Origin: Mycobacterium deserti
Lineage (GTDB): Bacteria > Actinomycetota > Actinomycetes > Mycobacteriales > Mycobacteriaceae
Assembly: GCF_025345615.1 (NCBI RefSeq)
Contig: NZ_JAODWD010000006.1
Coordinates: 480,410 to 544,409, forward strand
Length of the DNA stretch: 64,000 bases
Direction: 5' to 3'
Part shown: positions 44,383-53,166 of the stretch, piece by piece
How positions within the stretch are numbered: the stretch's first letter is position 1
How the letters are laid out: the number at the start of each line of letters is the position of its first letter
Position numbers and translations under genes: made by a program
The notes under the pieces: generated by a model
Seen by the model: the letters and a program-made list of their open reading frames with translations, nothing else
Database searches by the model: none
What the model was told of the DNA's origin: nothing

Positions 44383-44503
44383 CTCGTCAGCATAGGGGCG
44401 AGAGCGTGACATTTCGCGGAAGAGTGTACAAACTGGCAGTTCACGACACGTGCGTGTCACTGCATCTTTTGTTCTGTCAACTGCTTTTGTCGGTCGCCAG
44501 CAC

Positions 44504-44534
44504 TTGCGCCCTCGCGCAACGGCGTGTGTATAGT
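44504..44534 (+). promoter_or_regulatory. Likely promoter of the 6C small RNA
   Basis: TTGCGC (44504-44509) and TATAGT (44529-44534) are spaced by 19 bases, with a transcription start expected near 44541, just ahead of the RNA hairpins. The -10 fits the mycobacterial TAnnnT pattern. Confidence 0.6.
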
Positions 44535-44540
44535 AAGCAT

Positions 44541-44637
44541 TACTCGGCTTATGCCGGGTGTGCATCAGCCCGACCCCCCGGGGCTGATACACGACGACCT
44601 CCGCCTCCTCCCCCCCTGGCGGGGGTCGTCTCTTTTT
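44541..44637 (+). ncRNA. 6C small RNA (B11-type)
   Basis: About 97 bases form two hairpins with C-rich loops. The first pairs GTGTGCATCAGCCC with GGGCTGATACAC around a loop containing CCCCCC. The second pairs ACGACCTCCGCC with GGCGGGGGTCGT around a run of C, and is followed by TCTCTTTTT, a classical terminator. This is the 6C RNA of high-GC Gram-positives, called B11 in M. tuberculosis, where it lies at the same place between Rv3660c and Rv3661. The C loops bind G-rich ribosome sites of target messages. Confidence 0.92.
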
Positions 44638-44797
44638 CTGGGTAGCCCTTCGCATTGCGGATAGACCCGCCGGGACTCGGTAGTTGCGGAATCTGATTTT
44701 CGATGACCGGGACGGCCGGCCATCCCCAATTGCGGGTTCATTCACAGACCCGGACGCGGCCGTGGCGGCGGACTGCGCCGACTCGCAGGGTGGGTTC

Positions 44798-45883
44798 ATG
44801 GCCGCACCTCCCGAGAGACCCAGCGGGATCCTCGCGCTGCTCGGCGACCCCGTCTTGCGCGACGATGTCGACCGCGTCACCGCCGCCGCAGGCGCCCATG
44901 TGGTGCACACGTCGGAGCCGTCGAGTCGCAAGGTGTGGACCGGCGCGATCGCCGTTCTCCTCGACGCCCGCGCCGCGCACCGCTGCGCCGAGCGGGCGCT
45001 GCCGAGACGCGGCCACGTGGTACTCCTGACTCGAGCCGAGCCCCTGGCCACCGACTGGGAGGCCGCGATCGCGGTCGGGGCACAACATGTTCTGACGCTG
45101 CCCGCACAGGACCACGAGCTGATGGCGGAGCTGACCGGCGCCGTCGAGACGGCGCTCGAAAACGACCGTCGCGGTGCGGTGGCGGCGGTGATAGCAGGCC
45201 GTGGTGGGGCAGGCGCCTCGGTGTTCGCGACGGCATTGGCCCGGACCGCCTCGACAAATGCCGGAGCACTGCTCGTCGACGCCGACCCGTGGGGCGGTGG
45301 CATCGATCTGCTGCTGGGTAGCGAAGCCGAGGCCGGCCTGCGCTGGCCCGACCTCGAATTGCAGGGCGGCCGGCTGACCTACGCGGCGCTACGCGATGCC
45401 CTTCCGCGGCACGGCGCGCTCAGCGTGCTGTCCGGGAGCCGTAGTGGCGGTGACATCGATGCGGCGCCGCTGAGCGCGGTCATCGACGCGGGCAGTCGTG
45501 GCGGTGCGACGGTGGTCAGCGACGTTCCGCGCCGAGCGACGGCGGCGGCCGAAACAGCCCTTAGCGCAGCCGATCTGGTGGTGATGGTCACGCCGGCTGA
45601 CGTGCGGTCGTGCGCCGCCACGGCGGCCGCGGCGAGTTGGGTGTCGACGGTCAACCCGAATGCGGGCGTGGTCGTGCGTGGGCCGTCGCCGGGTGGCCTG
45701 CGGTCGTCTGAGGTCGCTGAGATCGTCGGGCTGCCGCTGCTGGCGGCCATGCGCCCGCAGCCCGGTCTCGCGGTGATGCTCGAACGGGGCGGTCTGCGGT
45801 TGGGGCGCCGGTCACCGCTCGTGGCGGCGGCACAGCGGGTGCTGGCAGTACTCCAGCAGCATCCGGCGGCGAGGGCGGCATGA
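44798..45883 (+). CDS. ssd: Septum-site-determining/CpaE-like protein (Rv3660c-type)
   Basis: A 361-residue ParA/MinD-superfamily protein. An N-terminal receiver-like region (GILALLGDPVLRDDVDRVTA) is followed by an ATPase-like domain whose Walker A reads AGRGGAGASVFATALA, so the usual GKGGxGKS lysines are replaced by Arg and Ala. ALLVDADPWGGGIDLLLG keeps the second motif. The M. tuberculosis form is named Ssd and affects septation; as first gene of the Tad cluster it may position the pilus machine. GTG/ATG junctions overlap tadA by four bases. Confidence 0.9.
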   Translation: MAAPPERPSGILALLGDPVLRDDVDRVTAAAGAHVVHTSEPSSRKVWTGAIAVLLDARAAHRCAERALPRRGHVVLLTRAEPLATDWEAAIAVGAQHVLTLPAQDHELMAELTGAVETALENDRRGAVAAVIAGRGGAGASVFATALARTASTNAGALLVDADPWGGGIDLLLGSEAEAGLRWPDLELQGGRLTYAALRDALPRHGALSVLSGSRSGGDIDAAPLSAVIDAGSRGGATVVSDVPRRATAAAETALSAADLVVMVTPADVRSCAATAAAASWVSTVNPNAGVVVRGPSPGGLRSSEVAEIVGLPLLAAMRPQPGLAVMLERGGLRLGRRSPLVAAAQRVLAVLQQHPAARAA

Positions 45884-47046
45884 GCGCCTCGCTGATCGAC
45901 CGGGTGCGCGAGCGTCTGGCCGTCGAATCGGCTCCGCTGCGCCCGAACGTCGTGGCCGCAGCGATCCGCGCCGAGTCCGGGGGCCTGCTCGGCGATACGG
46001 AGGTGCTGCGCAGCCTGCGGGTGTTGCAGACCGAGCTCACCGGCGCGGGGCCCCTCGAGCCGCTGCTGTGCGCCGAAGGCACCACCGACGTGTTGGTCAC
46101 GTCGGCCGACGCGGTGTGGGTCGACGACGGAAGCGGATTGCGCCGCAGCTCAGTCCGTTTCGCCGACGAGGCCGCGGTCCGCAGGCTAGCCCAACGGCTC
46201 GCGCTCGCGGCCGGGCGGCGTCTCGACGACGCGCAGCCATGGGTCGATGGCCAACTGACCGATCTGGGCACCGGTCAGTTCACCGTGCGGCTTCATGCGG
46301 TCCTGCCACCGATCGCGCCGGGCGGCACCTGTCTGTCGTTGCGGGTCCTGCGTCCCGCGACGCAGGACCTGGCGGCCCTGGTGCGCACCGGCACCATCGA
46401 TTCGTCGGTCTCGGGACTGCTGCGCGAGATCATCGCGAGCCGGCTTGCCTTCCTGGTCTCCGGTGGCACGGGCGCCGGCAAGACCACCATGTTGGCCGCG
46501 GTGCTGGGCGCGGTATCGCCGAGCGAACGGATCGTCTGCGTGGAAGACGCCGCGGAGTTGGAGCCGGCCCACCCCCACCTCGTGAAACTTGTTGCACGGC
46601 ACGCCAATGTCGAGGGCATCGGCGAGGTCACCGTACGGGACCTGGTCAAGCAGGCGCTGCGGATGAGGCCGGACCGGATCGTCGTCGGCGAGGTTCGGGG
46701 TGCCGAGGTGGTAGACCTGCTCGCGGCACTGAACACCGGGCACGACGGAGGGGCGGGCACGGTGCATGCCAACAGCCCAACGGAGGTGCCCGCGCGTCTG
46801 GAGGCGCTCGCTGCGGCCGGCGGGCTCGATCGGACGGCGCTGCACAGCCAACTCGCGGCCGCGGTGCAGGTCGTCCTGCACGTCACCCGCGACGGGGCGG
46901 GACGCCGCCGTCTGAACCAGATCGCCCTACTCGAGCGAGGCGATGACGGGACGGTCCGCGCAGTCACGGCATGGCGGGACGGTAGCGGATTCGGTTGCGG
47001 CGCGGATCAACTGCGCGCGCTGATCAAGCGGAGGGGGGTGTCATGA
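45880..47046 (+). CDS. TadA/CpaF-type secretion ATPase (Rv3659c-type)
   Basis: A 388-residue hexameric ATPase powering the tight-adherence (Tad/Flp) pilus. The N-terminal domain has GPLEPLLCAEGTTDVLVTSA, Walker A is SGGTGAGKTTMLAAV at about 192-206, the Asp box is IVCVEDAAELEP, Walker B is RPDRIVVGEVRGAEVVD, and the His box is GGAGTVHANSP. ATGA overlaps join it to ssd and tadB-like genes. Confidence 0.95.
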   Translation: MSASLIDRVRERLAVESAPLRPNVVAAAIRAESGGLLGDTEVLRSLRVLQTELTGAGPLEPLLCAEGTTDVLVTSADAVWVDDGSGLRRSSVRFADEAAVRRLAQRLALAAGRRLDDAQPWVDGQLTDLGTGQFTVRLHAVLPPIAPGGTCLSLRVLRPATQDLAALVRTGTIDSSVSGLLREIIASRLAFLVSGGTGAGKTTMLAAVLGAVSPSERIVCVEDAAELEPAHPHLVKLVARHANVEGIGEVTVRDLVKQALRMRPDRIVVGEVRGAEVVDLLAALNTGHDGGAGTVHANSPTEVPARLEALAAAGGLDRTALHSQLAAAVQVVLHVTRDGAGRRRLNQIALLERGDDGTVRAVTAWRDGSGFGCGADQLRALIKRRGVS

Positions 47047-47822
47047 GCGTCTCGGCGCTGGCCCTGGCACTCGCGCTGCTGATCGCGCCGGTTCCGTCGC
47101 GCCGGCTGATAACCGGGCGAGTGCCGACGTCGCGGCGGCCTCCACGCCTGTTGGTGCTGCCCGGCATCGCGGCGGCCGGCGGCGCCGTCGCGCTGGCTGC
47201 GCCACCGGGAGTCGTCGCGGCTGCGGCTGTCGCCGCGGTCACTGCCGAGGTGCGCCGCAGAAGGCGAACTCGCTCGCGGAAACGCACAGCCGAAGCCGCC
47301 GCACTGCAGGGCGCATTGGACGTCCTCGTCGGTGAACTTCGCGTCGGGGCGCATCCGGTCGCCGCCTTCGGAGTAGCTGCCGGCGAAGTCGACGGTGTGG
47401 TCGCCGTGTCGATGCGGGCAGTAGCGGCCCGTGCGCGGATGGGCGCCGACGTCGCCGCGGGGCTGCGAAGCGCTGCTAGGCAGTCGTCCCTGCCAGCGCA
47501 CTGGGAACGGCTTGCGGTGTGTTGGCATCTCGCTCAGACACACGGGTTGGCGATCGCGACGTTGATGCGAACCGCGCAGCGCGACATCGTCGAGCGCGAG
47601 CGGTACGCCGCACGCGTGAATGCGGGAATGGCCGGTGCGCGAACCACGGCGGCGCTTCTCGCCGGGCTGCCGGTGCTGGGAGTCGGACTCGGTCAGGCGA
47701 TCGGTGCGGACCCGTTGACGTTTCTGTTCTCGCATGGCGGTTGGCTGCTTCTCGTCGGCGTCGTGCTGTCGTGTCTCGGACTGTTGTGGTCCGACAGGAT
47801 CACCGGGCAGGTCGCGAGATGA
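47043..47822 (+). CDS. TadB-like pilus membrane protein (Rv3658c-type)
   Basis: A 259-residue type II secretion F domain protein. Helices near the N-terminus (residues ~5-20 and ~38-66) precede a cytoplasmic four-helix bundle with ALQGALDVLVGELRVGAHPV, and two helices close the protein (TTAALLAGLPVLGVGLGQA and GGWLLLVGVVLSCLGLLW). With TadC it forms the inner-membrane platform on which the ATPase acts. Overlaps both neighbours by ATGA. Confidence 0.9.
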   Translation: MSVSALALALALLIAPVPSRRLITGRVPTSRRPPRLLVLPGIAAAGGAVALAAPPGVVAAAAVAAVTAEVRRRRRTRSRKRTAEAAALQGALDVLVGELRVGAHPVAAFGVAAGEVDGVVAVSMRAVAARARMGADVAAGLRSAARQSSLPAHWERLAVCWHLAQTHGLAIATLMRTAQRDIVERERYAARVNAGMAGARTTAALLAGLPVLGVGLGQAIGADPLTFLFSHGGWLLLVGVVLSCLGLLWSDRITGQVAR

Positions 47823-48394
47823 CCGGCGCTGCACTGCTTCTCGCCGGCGCAATCTTGCTCGGCGCCGACCCGTGGCATGTGCGTGTTCGGGCCGGCCTGG
47901 TCGCGCCGAGGCTGACGCGCGCTGTGCCGACGGCGCCTGACGACCCGCTGGCGTTCGCCTCGACGCTCGACGTCCTGGCCGCGTGCCTACGCTCTGGCAT
48001 GGCCGTGTCGGCGGCGGCCGCCGCGACCGCGCCGTCTGCGCCACATGACCTGGCGTGCAGCTTGTCGAGGGCGGCCGATCTGCTTTCGCTGGGCGCGGAT
48101 CCGGCGACGGCATGGTCGAAAGCGGCCGAGCGGCAATACAACCACGCCGAGGCGCTGCTGCGGCTGGCTCGGCGCTCGGCGGCCTCGGGCGCCGCGCTGG
48201 CGCAGGGCGTCATCGACCTGGCAGCCCAGTCCCGCGAGGAGGCGGCGGACGCCGCGCGCGGTGCTGCGGAGCGCGCGTCGGTGCTGATCGCTGGACCGCT
48301 CGGGCTGTGCTACCTGCCCGCGTTTGTGTGCCTGGGGGTTGTGCCCGTCGTCGCCGGGCTGGCCGGTGACGTCCTGCAGTCAGGGATCTTGTGA
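47819..48394 (+). CDS. TadC-like pilus membrane protein (Rv3657c-type)
   Basis: A 191-residue short TadC protein. FASTLDVLAACLRSGMAVSA starts the T2SF domain, followed by ADLLSLGADPATAWSKAAER and SREEAADAARGAAERASVLIAGPLGL, with a C-terminal membrane helix LPAFVCLGVVPVVAGLAGDV. It starts at ATG 47819 within the end of the TadB-like gene. It is shorter than canonical TadC (~300 residues), as usual in mycobacteria. Confidence 0.88.
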   Translation: MTGAALLLAGAILLGADPWHVRVRAGLVAPRLTRAVPTAPDDPLAFASTLDVLAACLRSGMAVSAAAAATAPSAPHDLACSLSRAADLLSLGADPATAWSKAAERQYNHAEALLRLARRSAASGAALAQGVIDLAAQSREEAADAARGAAERASVLIAGPLGLCYLPAFVCLGVVPVVAGLAGDVLQSGIL

Positions 48395-48418
48395 CGGTGA
48401 AGATGAGGAGGAAACACC

Positions 48419-48622
48419 ATGAAGGGCAGAAGCATTCGCGCGCTACAGGCGCGGCTGACGTTGCTGATGGTCGAGGAGGACGGCATGTCGACCGTCGAGT
48501 ATGCGATCGGGACCATTGCGGCCGCCGCTTTCGGCGCGATCCTGTACACGGTCGTCACCGGCGACTCGATCGTCACGGCGCTGACCAACATCATCAGCCG
48601 CGCGCTGAACACCAACGTCTAG
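48419..48622 (+). CDS. Flp-type pilin, DUF4244 (Rv3656c-type)
   Basis: A 67-residue prepilin. A basic leader ending EEDGMSTVEYAIGTIAAAAFGA contains the processing region (Gly, then TVEYA with the conserved Glu at +5) and one hydrophobic helix. It should be cut by a prepilin peptidase and form the Flp fibre. GAGGAGGAAACACC before the ATG is the strongest ribosome site of the operon, fitting high expression of the major pilin. Confidence 0.92.
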   Translation: MKGRSIRALQARLTLLMVEEDGMSTVEYAIGTIAAAAFGAILYTVVTGDSIVTALTNIISRALNTNV

Positions 48623-48945
48623 CCGGCGACACCGGCGGTGCGACGGTCGAGGCGGCGTTCGGGATTGCTGCGCTGGTGGCCGTGCTCGTCTTGTGCCTCG
48701 GCGGGCTCACCGCGATGTCCATGCACATCCGTTGTGTCGACGCCGCTCGGGAGGCGGCGCGTCTGGCGGCGCGAGGGGGCGACGGAGCGCAGGTCGCCCG
48801 CGGTATCGCCCCGGACGGGGCGGCGGTGCAATTGCGACGCGAAGGCGAACTGGTCGTGGCCACGGTCACCGTCAGTTCGGCGCTGTTGCCCGGACTCACG
48901 CTCGCGGGGCGGGCGGTGGCCGCGGTCGAACCCGGCGTGGCGTGA
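48619..48945 (+). CDS. TadE-like minor pilin (Rv3655c-type), start unclear
   Basis: A protein of ~108 residues with the TadE pattern: GGATVEAAFGIAALVAVLVL, a pilin-like helix with Glu, then RCVDAAREAARLAARGG and a C-terminal TVSSALLPGLTLAGRAVAA. The frame runs up into the pilin gene but contains no ATG, GTG or TTG between the pilin's first half and the helix; the nearest ATG (48715) would lose the helix. I give 48619 (a CTA overlapping the pilin stop) only as a placeholder. A non-standard start, frameshift from the pilin gene, or a recent mutation are all possible. Confidence 0.75.
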   Translation, partial: LAGDTGGATVEAAFGIAALVAVLVLCLGGLTAMSMHIRCVDAAREAARLAARGGDGAQVARGIAPDGAAVQLRREGELVVATVTVSSALLPGLTLAGRAVAAVEPGVA

Positions 48946-48976
48946 CGAAGGATCGGCCAGCCTGGTCGCAGTCGCG

Positions 48977-49279
48977 ATGATCGCGGTGCTACTGACGATC
49001 ACCGTCGGCTGGCTGTACGTCGGCTCGGCCGTCACCGCGCGCCACCGAGCCCAAGCAGCGGCCGACCTTGCGGCGCTGGCCGCGGCAGCTCGGCTGGCCG
49101 ACGGCGAGGCAGCTGCCTGTTCACACGCCGAGGCGATCGCCGAAGCCATGCGGACTGAGGTGGCGCGATGCGCGCGAGACGAACTCGACGTCGTCGTCGC
49201 GGTCGAGGTCTCGGTGACGCTCGGCAGGCTGGGTGCGGGTCGGGCGCAGGGAGTGGCCCGGGCTGGGCCTGTCCGTTAG
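48977..49279 (+). CDS. TadG-like pseudopilin (Rv3654c-type)
   Basis: A 100-residue protein from ATG 48977: one membrane helix (MIAVLLTITVGWLYVGSAVT) followed by ARHRAQAAADLAALAAAARL, the signature of the Rv3654c/TadE-like helicase-linked minor pilins, with Cys pairs AAACSHAE and VARCARDE. The coding pattern (RDEGSASLVAVAM) starts about ten codons earlier but has no start codon there. GTG 48942, which overlaps the TadE stop, is in another frame and meets a stop after 12 codons. Convergent with the Rv3651-like gene, overlapping four bases. Confidence 0.78.
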   Translation: MIAVLLTITVGWLYVGSAVTARHRAQAAADLAALAAAARLADGEAAACSHAEAIAEAMRTEVARCARDELDVVVAVEVSVTLGRLGAGRAQGVARAGPVR

Positions 49280-50283
49280 ATATCGGCGAGTTCCTCGGCG
49301 CTGGGCCGCCGCAGCATGGCGAGCCCGGCGTGCACGTCGTCGTCGAGTTCGACTCTGTTGACGGTCACGTGAACGGGCGTCCAGCCGCCGTCGTTGGCCA
49401 CCATCCGTAACACACCTGATGCCGTACCCGTGACGAATTCCTCTGCCATCCTCGTCATTTCGGGATGGTCTGCAGGGTTCACCGAGTGCTCGCCCGCCAT
49501 GCTGGCCCGCCAGTCGAAGAACGGGGCCGGGGGGTCGAGCCACTTGAGTAGCGTCCAGCCGGCCGGGGCTACCAGCGCGCGGTGAACGCCGGGCTGGGCG
49601 AGCCCGCAGACAATTCGCTGTGCCAGGTCGTCTCGCGGGGCCGCCGAATCCTCCCGCACGCTTCGCCAGTTCATCGCCCGACAGATCAGCCGTTCTTCGC
49701 CGTCGTCGCGGCTTTCTGCCACCGCTCTTGCGACGAATCCGACCGTGATCGGTGCGCCGTCGTGGTCGGTCCGATCCCACGTGCTGCACAGGGTCTTGCC
49801 GGCCTCGGGCTTGAGCGCCATCGCCAGCACCTTGGCCTCGCTGGGGTTGAGGTCGTGCATCGGCAGATCCTCGGCGAACGCCCGACGGTCCGTCGGCTCG
49901 GCAGTGCTGTCCACGCCGCTGTTGAACAGCGACTCGCGAGTGTCTGTGGCCATGCCGCTGCCGAGGTCCCAGATCAACGGCCCCGGCACAGGACGCTCGG
50001 GCGGTTCCATGTCGGTCGGTCCCACCCAAACCTGCACTCCGTGAATCCGGCCGTCGGTCATCTGGACCACTTCGGTGCGGATCACGCGGTCGTTCTTCGG
50101 CGTGATGCTGCTGAGCCCCTGACCGGCGCGCACCGTCTCTCCGATGGCCGTCTGAATGGCCATCAGGTGCGGGTCTCGCCGGAGGAACGTGCTGATCGGA
50201 ACCAGATCCTTGGTGCGACGACCCTGCGCGACCACGGCGGGCTCACTGCCCAGCGTCTCCACGAGCAACCAGTCGTGGGTCAT
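49276..50283 (-). CDS. Rv3651-type PAS/GAF-like protein
   Basis: A 335-residue protein starting MTHDWLLVETLGSEPAVV, followed by three repeated sensor-like modules: VPISTFLRRDPHLMAIQTAI with DGRIHGVQVWVGP, a middle AITVGFVARAVAES-like part, and a C-terminal PAS-like FFDWRASMAGEHSVNPADHP with GWTPVHVTVNRVEL. The M. tuberculosis Rv3651 structure shows PAS/GAF-like folds, but no effector domain or function is known. ATG 50283 matches that protein. Alone on the minus strand. Confidence 0.88.
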   Translation of the reverse strand: MTHDWLLVETLGSEPAVVAQGRRTKDLVPISTFLRRDPHLMAIQTAIGETVRAGQGLSSITPKNDRVIRTEVVQMTDGRIHGVQVWVGPTDMEPPERPVPGPLIWDLGSGMATDTRESLFNSGVDSTAEPTDRRAFAEDLPMHDLNPSEAKVLAMALKPEAGKTLCSTWDRTDHDGAPITVGFVARAVAESRDDGEERLICRAMNWRSVREDSAAPRDDLAQRIVCGLAQPGVHRALVAPAGWTLLKWLDPPAPFFDWRASMAGEHSVNPADHPEMTRMAEEFVTGTASGVLRMVANDGGWTPVHVTVNRVELDDDVHAGLAMLRRPSAEELADI

Positions 50284-50577
50284 GTAGCGCAGTTTAACGT
50301 CGCCCTGCTGAACCATCCTCCCCGCGGCGCCTACGGATTCCGTAGGAAAGCGCTGCTAGATACGCTTCCGACACGCGTCGTAGCGCAATGGTGAGTTGCG
50401 AGGAACCCTCTGGCGCGGTATTTTTCGTCTGCACCCGGCATGCCGGGACTGGGAACGGATCGCGTTGTCCGGCCGTTCGCCGCAACTTCTGTGTGCTCGG
50501 CGCGATCAAACCCCAGCGTCCCGGCCGCGGATCCGTGGGGGCGATCGTCGAGGGGTCGGTCGCCCCTTCGGGTGAAT

Positions 50578-52887
50578 TCACGACACGCGTCCAGCCACTT
50601 CATCGAGAACCAACCGCAGCACATTCACGGCGCCGTCCTTGTCCAGTGGATCGTTGCCGTTGCCGCACTTCGGCGACTGCACACACGACGGACATCCGGT
50701 CGCGCACTCGCACGCGTCAATAGCGGCGGCGGTGGCCGACCACCACGTGCCGATCCTGCGGAACCCGCGGTCGGCAAAGCCCGCGCCGCCGGGATAGCCG
50801 TCGTAGACGAAGATCGACGGCAAACCCTGCACCGGGCCGACCGCCGTCGACACCCCGCCGATGTCGCCGCGGTCGCAACTCGCGACCAACGGCAGCAGCC
50901 CGATCGCGGCATGTTCGGCGGCGTGCAGCGCGCCCGGCACCCGTAGCATGTCCAATCCGTTGTGCTGCAACGCTTCCGGCGTGATGGTGCACATCACCGC
51001 CATCGTGTCCAGATTGCGGGTCGGCATGTCGAGTTCGACGAAGTCGATGACCTCCCCGGTCAACGTGCGGCGCAGGTAGCCGACCACGGTGTTGGTGACA
51101 CACACCGGAACGAGTCCGATCGTGACCTCTCCGAACGTCTTCCGCTCACCCTCGCCGGTGACCACGATGTCGGTGAGTTCGCGCGCGAACGTCGTGTAGC
51201 CCGGATCCTCGGCGTGCACGAACGCGACACCATCCTCGAAGTCCAGCGAGTCCACGACATAGCTCTCGCCCTGATGCAGGTATACCGCGCCGGGATGAAC
51301 CGACGCCGGTGCCTGCCCGACGCCCGCGCTGCCGAGCATGCGGCCGGTTCCGGCCTCCAATATCGCGATCTGCCCGCCCGAGGAGCCCCGGATGTCCACC
51401 GCGGGATGCGGATCCACGCCAGGGGTCGGAAAGTAACCGCCTGCCCGCTTGCGCAGCAGACCGTCGTCGATCAGCGTTTCGGCGACCGCTTCGGCGTTCC
51501 ACCTGCGCACCTCGGCATCGGTGAGCGGTAATTCGTTGGCTGCGCAAAGCAGTTGCGGCCCAAGCACGTACGGGTTGGTCGGATCGATGACGACGCGTTC
51601 GATCGGCTTGTCGAGCAGCGCCGCCGGGTGATGCACCAGGTAGGTGTCCAGCGGGTCGTCACGGGCGATCAGCACCACCAGCGCGCTCTGACCGCGGCGA
51701 CCGGAACGGCCCGCCTGTTGCCAGAACGACGTCACGGTGCCTGGAAAGCCGGCCAGAACGACGGCATCCAGCCCGGCGATGTCGACACCGAGCTCCAGCG
51801 CATTCGTCGTCGCCATGCCGCGCAGTTCCCCTTCGGCCAGTGCGCGTTCCAGCGTGCGGCGGTCCTCGGCCAGGTAGCCGGCCCGGTAGGACGCGACCCG
51901 CTCGGCGATGTCGGGAGCGATCTCGGCCAGCCGGGCTCGCGCCCCCAACGCGGTGAGCTCTGCCCCCCGCCGGGACCGCACGAACGTCAGCGTGCGGGCG
52001 CCCTCGGCGATCAGGTCGGCCATCACCCTCGCGGCCTCCGCACCCGCGGATCGCCGTACCGGCGCGCCGTTTTCGCCGACGAGGTCAGCGAGCAGCGGCG
52101 GCTCCCACAGCGCGACGGTGCGCGCGCCGTGCGGTGAACCGTCGTCGGTCACCTCGGTGACCGTCTGCCCGATCAGTTCGGCAGCGGTCTCGGCCGGCGA
52201 GGCCGTGGTGGCACTGGCGAAAATCACCGTCGGAGTCGACGAGTACCGTTCGCACAACCGCAGCAGCCGTCGCAGCACCATCGCCACGTTCGACCCGAAG
52301 ATGCCTCGGTAGTAATGACATTCGTCGATGACGATGAATCGCAGGTTGCGCAGGAACACCGCCCATCTGGCGTGGTTGCGCAGCATCGACAGATGGATCA
52401 TGTCGGGATTGGAGAAGATCCACCGCGAGCGTTCGCGTGCGAAGCGCCGGACATCGGCGGGACTGTCGCCGTCATAGGAACTCGGCGCGACGTCCGTCAG
52501 CGGCACGGCCTCGGTCAGAGCGATCGCGTTGCGCAACTGGTCGTGGCCGAGTGCTTTGGTCGGCGACAGGTAGAGCATTCTGGCCCGCGAATTAGCTTTC
52601 AACTCCGTTAATATAGGCAGTTGGTACGCCAGCGACTTCCCGGATGCCGTGCCGGTGCTCACGACGACATGGCGGCCGTCGTGCGCGAGGTCGGCCGCGG
52701 CGAGCTGATGGGACCACAGCGCCTCGATGCCGCGACCGGCGAACGCTCGCACCACATCTGGGTGAGCCCACTGCGGCCACGCCTGCGGGCGGCCTTGTTG
52801 GGGCGGCAGATCGGCGACGTGGCGCAGCGGATTGCCCTCCGTGCCCTCGACGGCGCACGCGAGCAGCTCGCGGCCGAAATCCGCCAT
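50578..52887 (-). CDS. DEAD/DEAH-box helicase with DUF1998 domain (Rv3649-type)
   Basis: A 769-residue helicase. Motif I is STGTASGKSLAYQLP near 80-94, motif II VIDECHYY, motif III SATTASP, motif VI QQAGRSGRRGQ. The DUF1998 region at the end carries four Cys, CECATGCPSCVQSPKCG, expected to bind zinc. This is the family of the helicase Hrq1, active in DNA repair. AGGAGGG six bases before ATG 52887 fixes the start. It is divergent from cspA. Confidence 0.95.
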   Translation of the reverse strand: MADFGRELLACAVEGTEGNPLRHVADLPPQQGRPQAWPQWAHPDVVRAFAGRGIEALWSHQLAAADLAHDGRHVVVSTGTASGKSLAYQLPILTELKANSRARMLYLSPTKALGHDQLRNAIALTEAVPLTDVAPSSYDGDSPADVRRFARERSRWIFSNPDMIHLSMLRNHARWAVFLRNLRFIVIDECHYYRGIFGSNVAMVLRRLLRLCERYSSTPTVIFASATTASPAETAAELIGQTVTEVTDDGSPHGARTVALWEPPLLADLVGENGAPVRRSAGAEAARVMADLIAEGARTLTFVRSRRGAELTALGARARLAEIAPDIAERVASYRAGYLAEDRRTLERALAEGELRGMATTNALELGVDIAGLDAVVLAGFPGTVTSFWQQAGRSGRRGQSALVVLIARDDPLDTYLVHHPAALLDKPIERVVIDPTNPYVLGPQLLCAANELPLTDAEVRRWNAEAVAETLIDDGLLRKRAGGYFPTPGVDPHPAVDIRGSSGGQIAILEAGTGRMLGSAGVGQAPASVHPGAVYLHQGESYVVDSLDFEDGVAFVHAEDPGYTTFARELTDIVVTGEGERKTFGEVTIGLVPVCVTNTVVGYLRRTLTGEVIDFVELDMPTRNLDTMAVMCTITPEALQHNGLDMLRVPGALHAAEHAAIGLLPLVASCDRGDIGGVSTAVGPVQGLPSIFVYDGYPGGAGFADRGFRRIGTWWSATAAAIDACECATGCPSCVQSPKCGNGNDPLDKDGAVNVLRLVLDEVAGRVS

Positions 52888-53166
52888 TGCGCGCCCTCCT
52901 GAAACTCCTCGTGGATGAATTGTTCCCCACTTGATCGCATCTCCACTGTCGCCGCAGGCCGGAACGTGATTGACTATCCGCGGTCGCAGCTTCTGTGTTC
53001 GTGTACTAGCACTCGCAGGATCGACGTTGCGATCGCGGTTCCTGCGAGGTTTGTAGGCCGGGTTAAGTTCCGCCGACACCGCAAAGGTATGGCGGTCGGA
53101 ACGGGGCCCGGTGTACCGAACAACGGTGGACCGCACCCGGTGAATAAGAGAAGGAAACAACAGGAA
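52888..53166. promoter_or_regulatory. Shared promoter region and long cspA leader
   Basis: About 280 bases separate the helicase start from cspA. Cold-shock genes usually have long structured leaders, and an AT-rich stretch (CGTGTACTAGCACT near 53000) could hold the promoter. No reading frame is convincing. Confidence 0.35.

Noticed and set aside
44383..45303. Extension of the HAD phosphatase across the 6C RNA and ssd
   Set aside because: The frame is open only by GC bias; it would run antisense through the RNA and the start of ssd.
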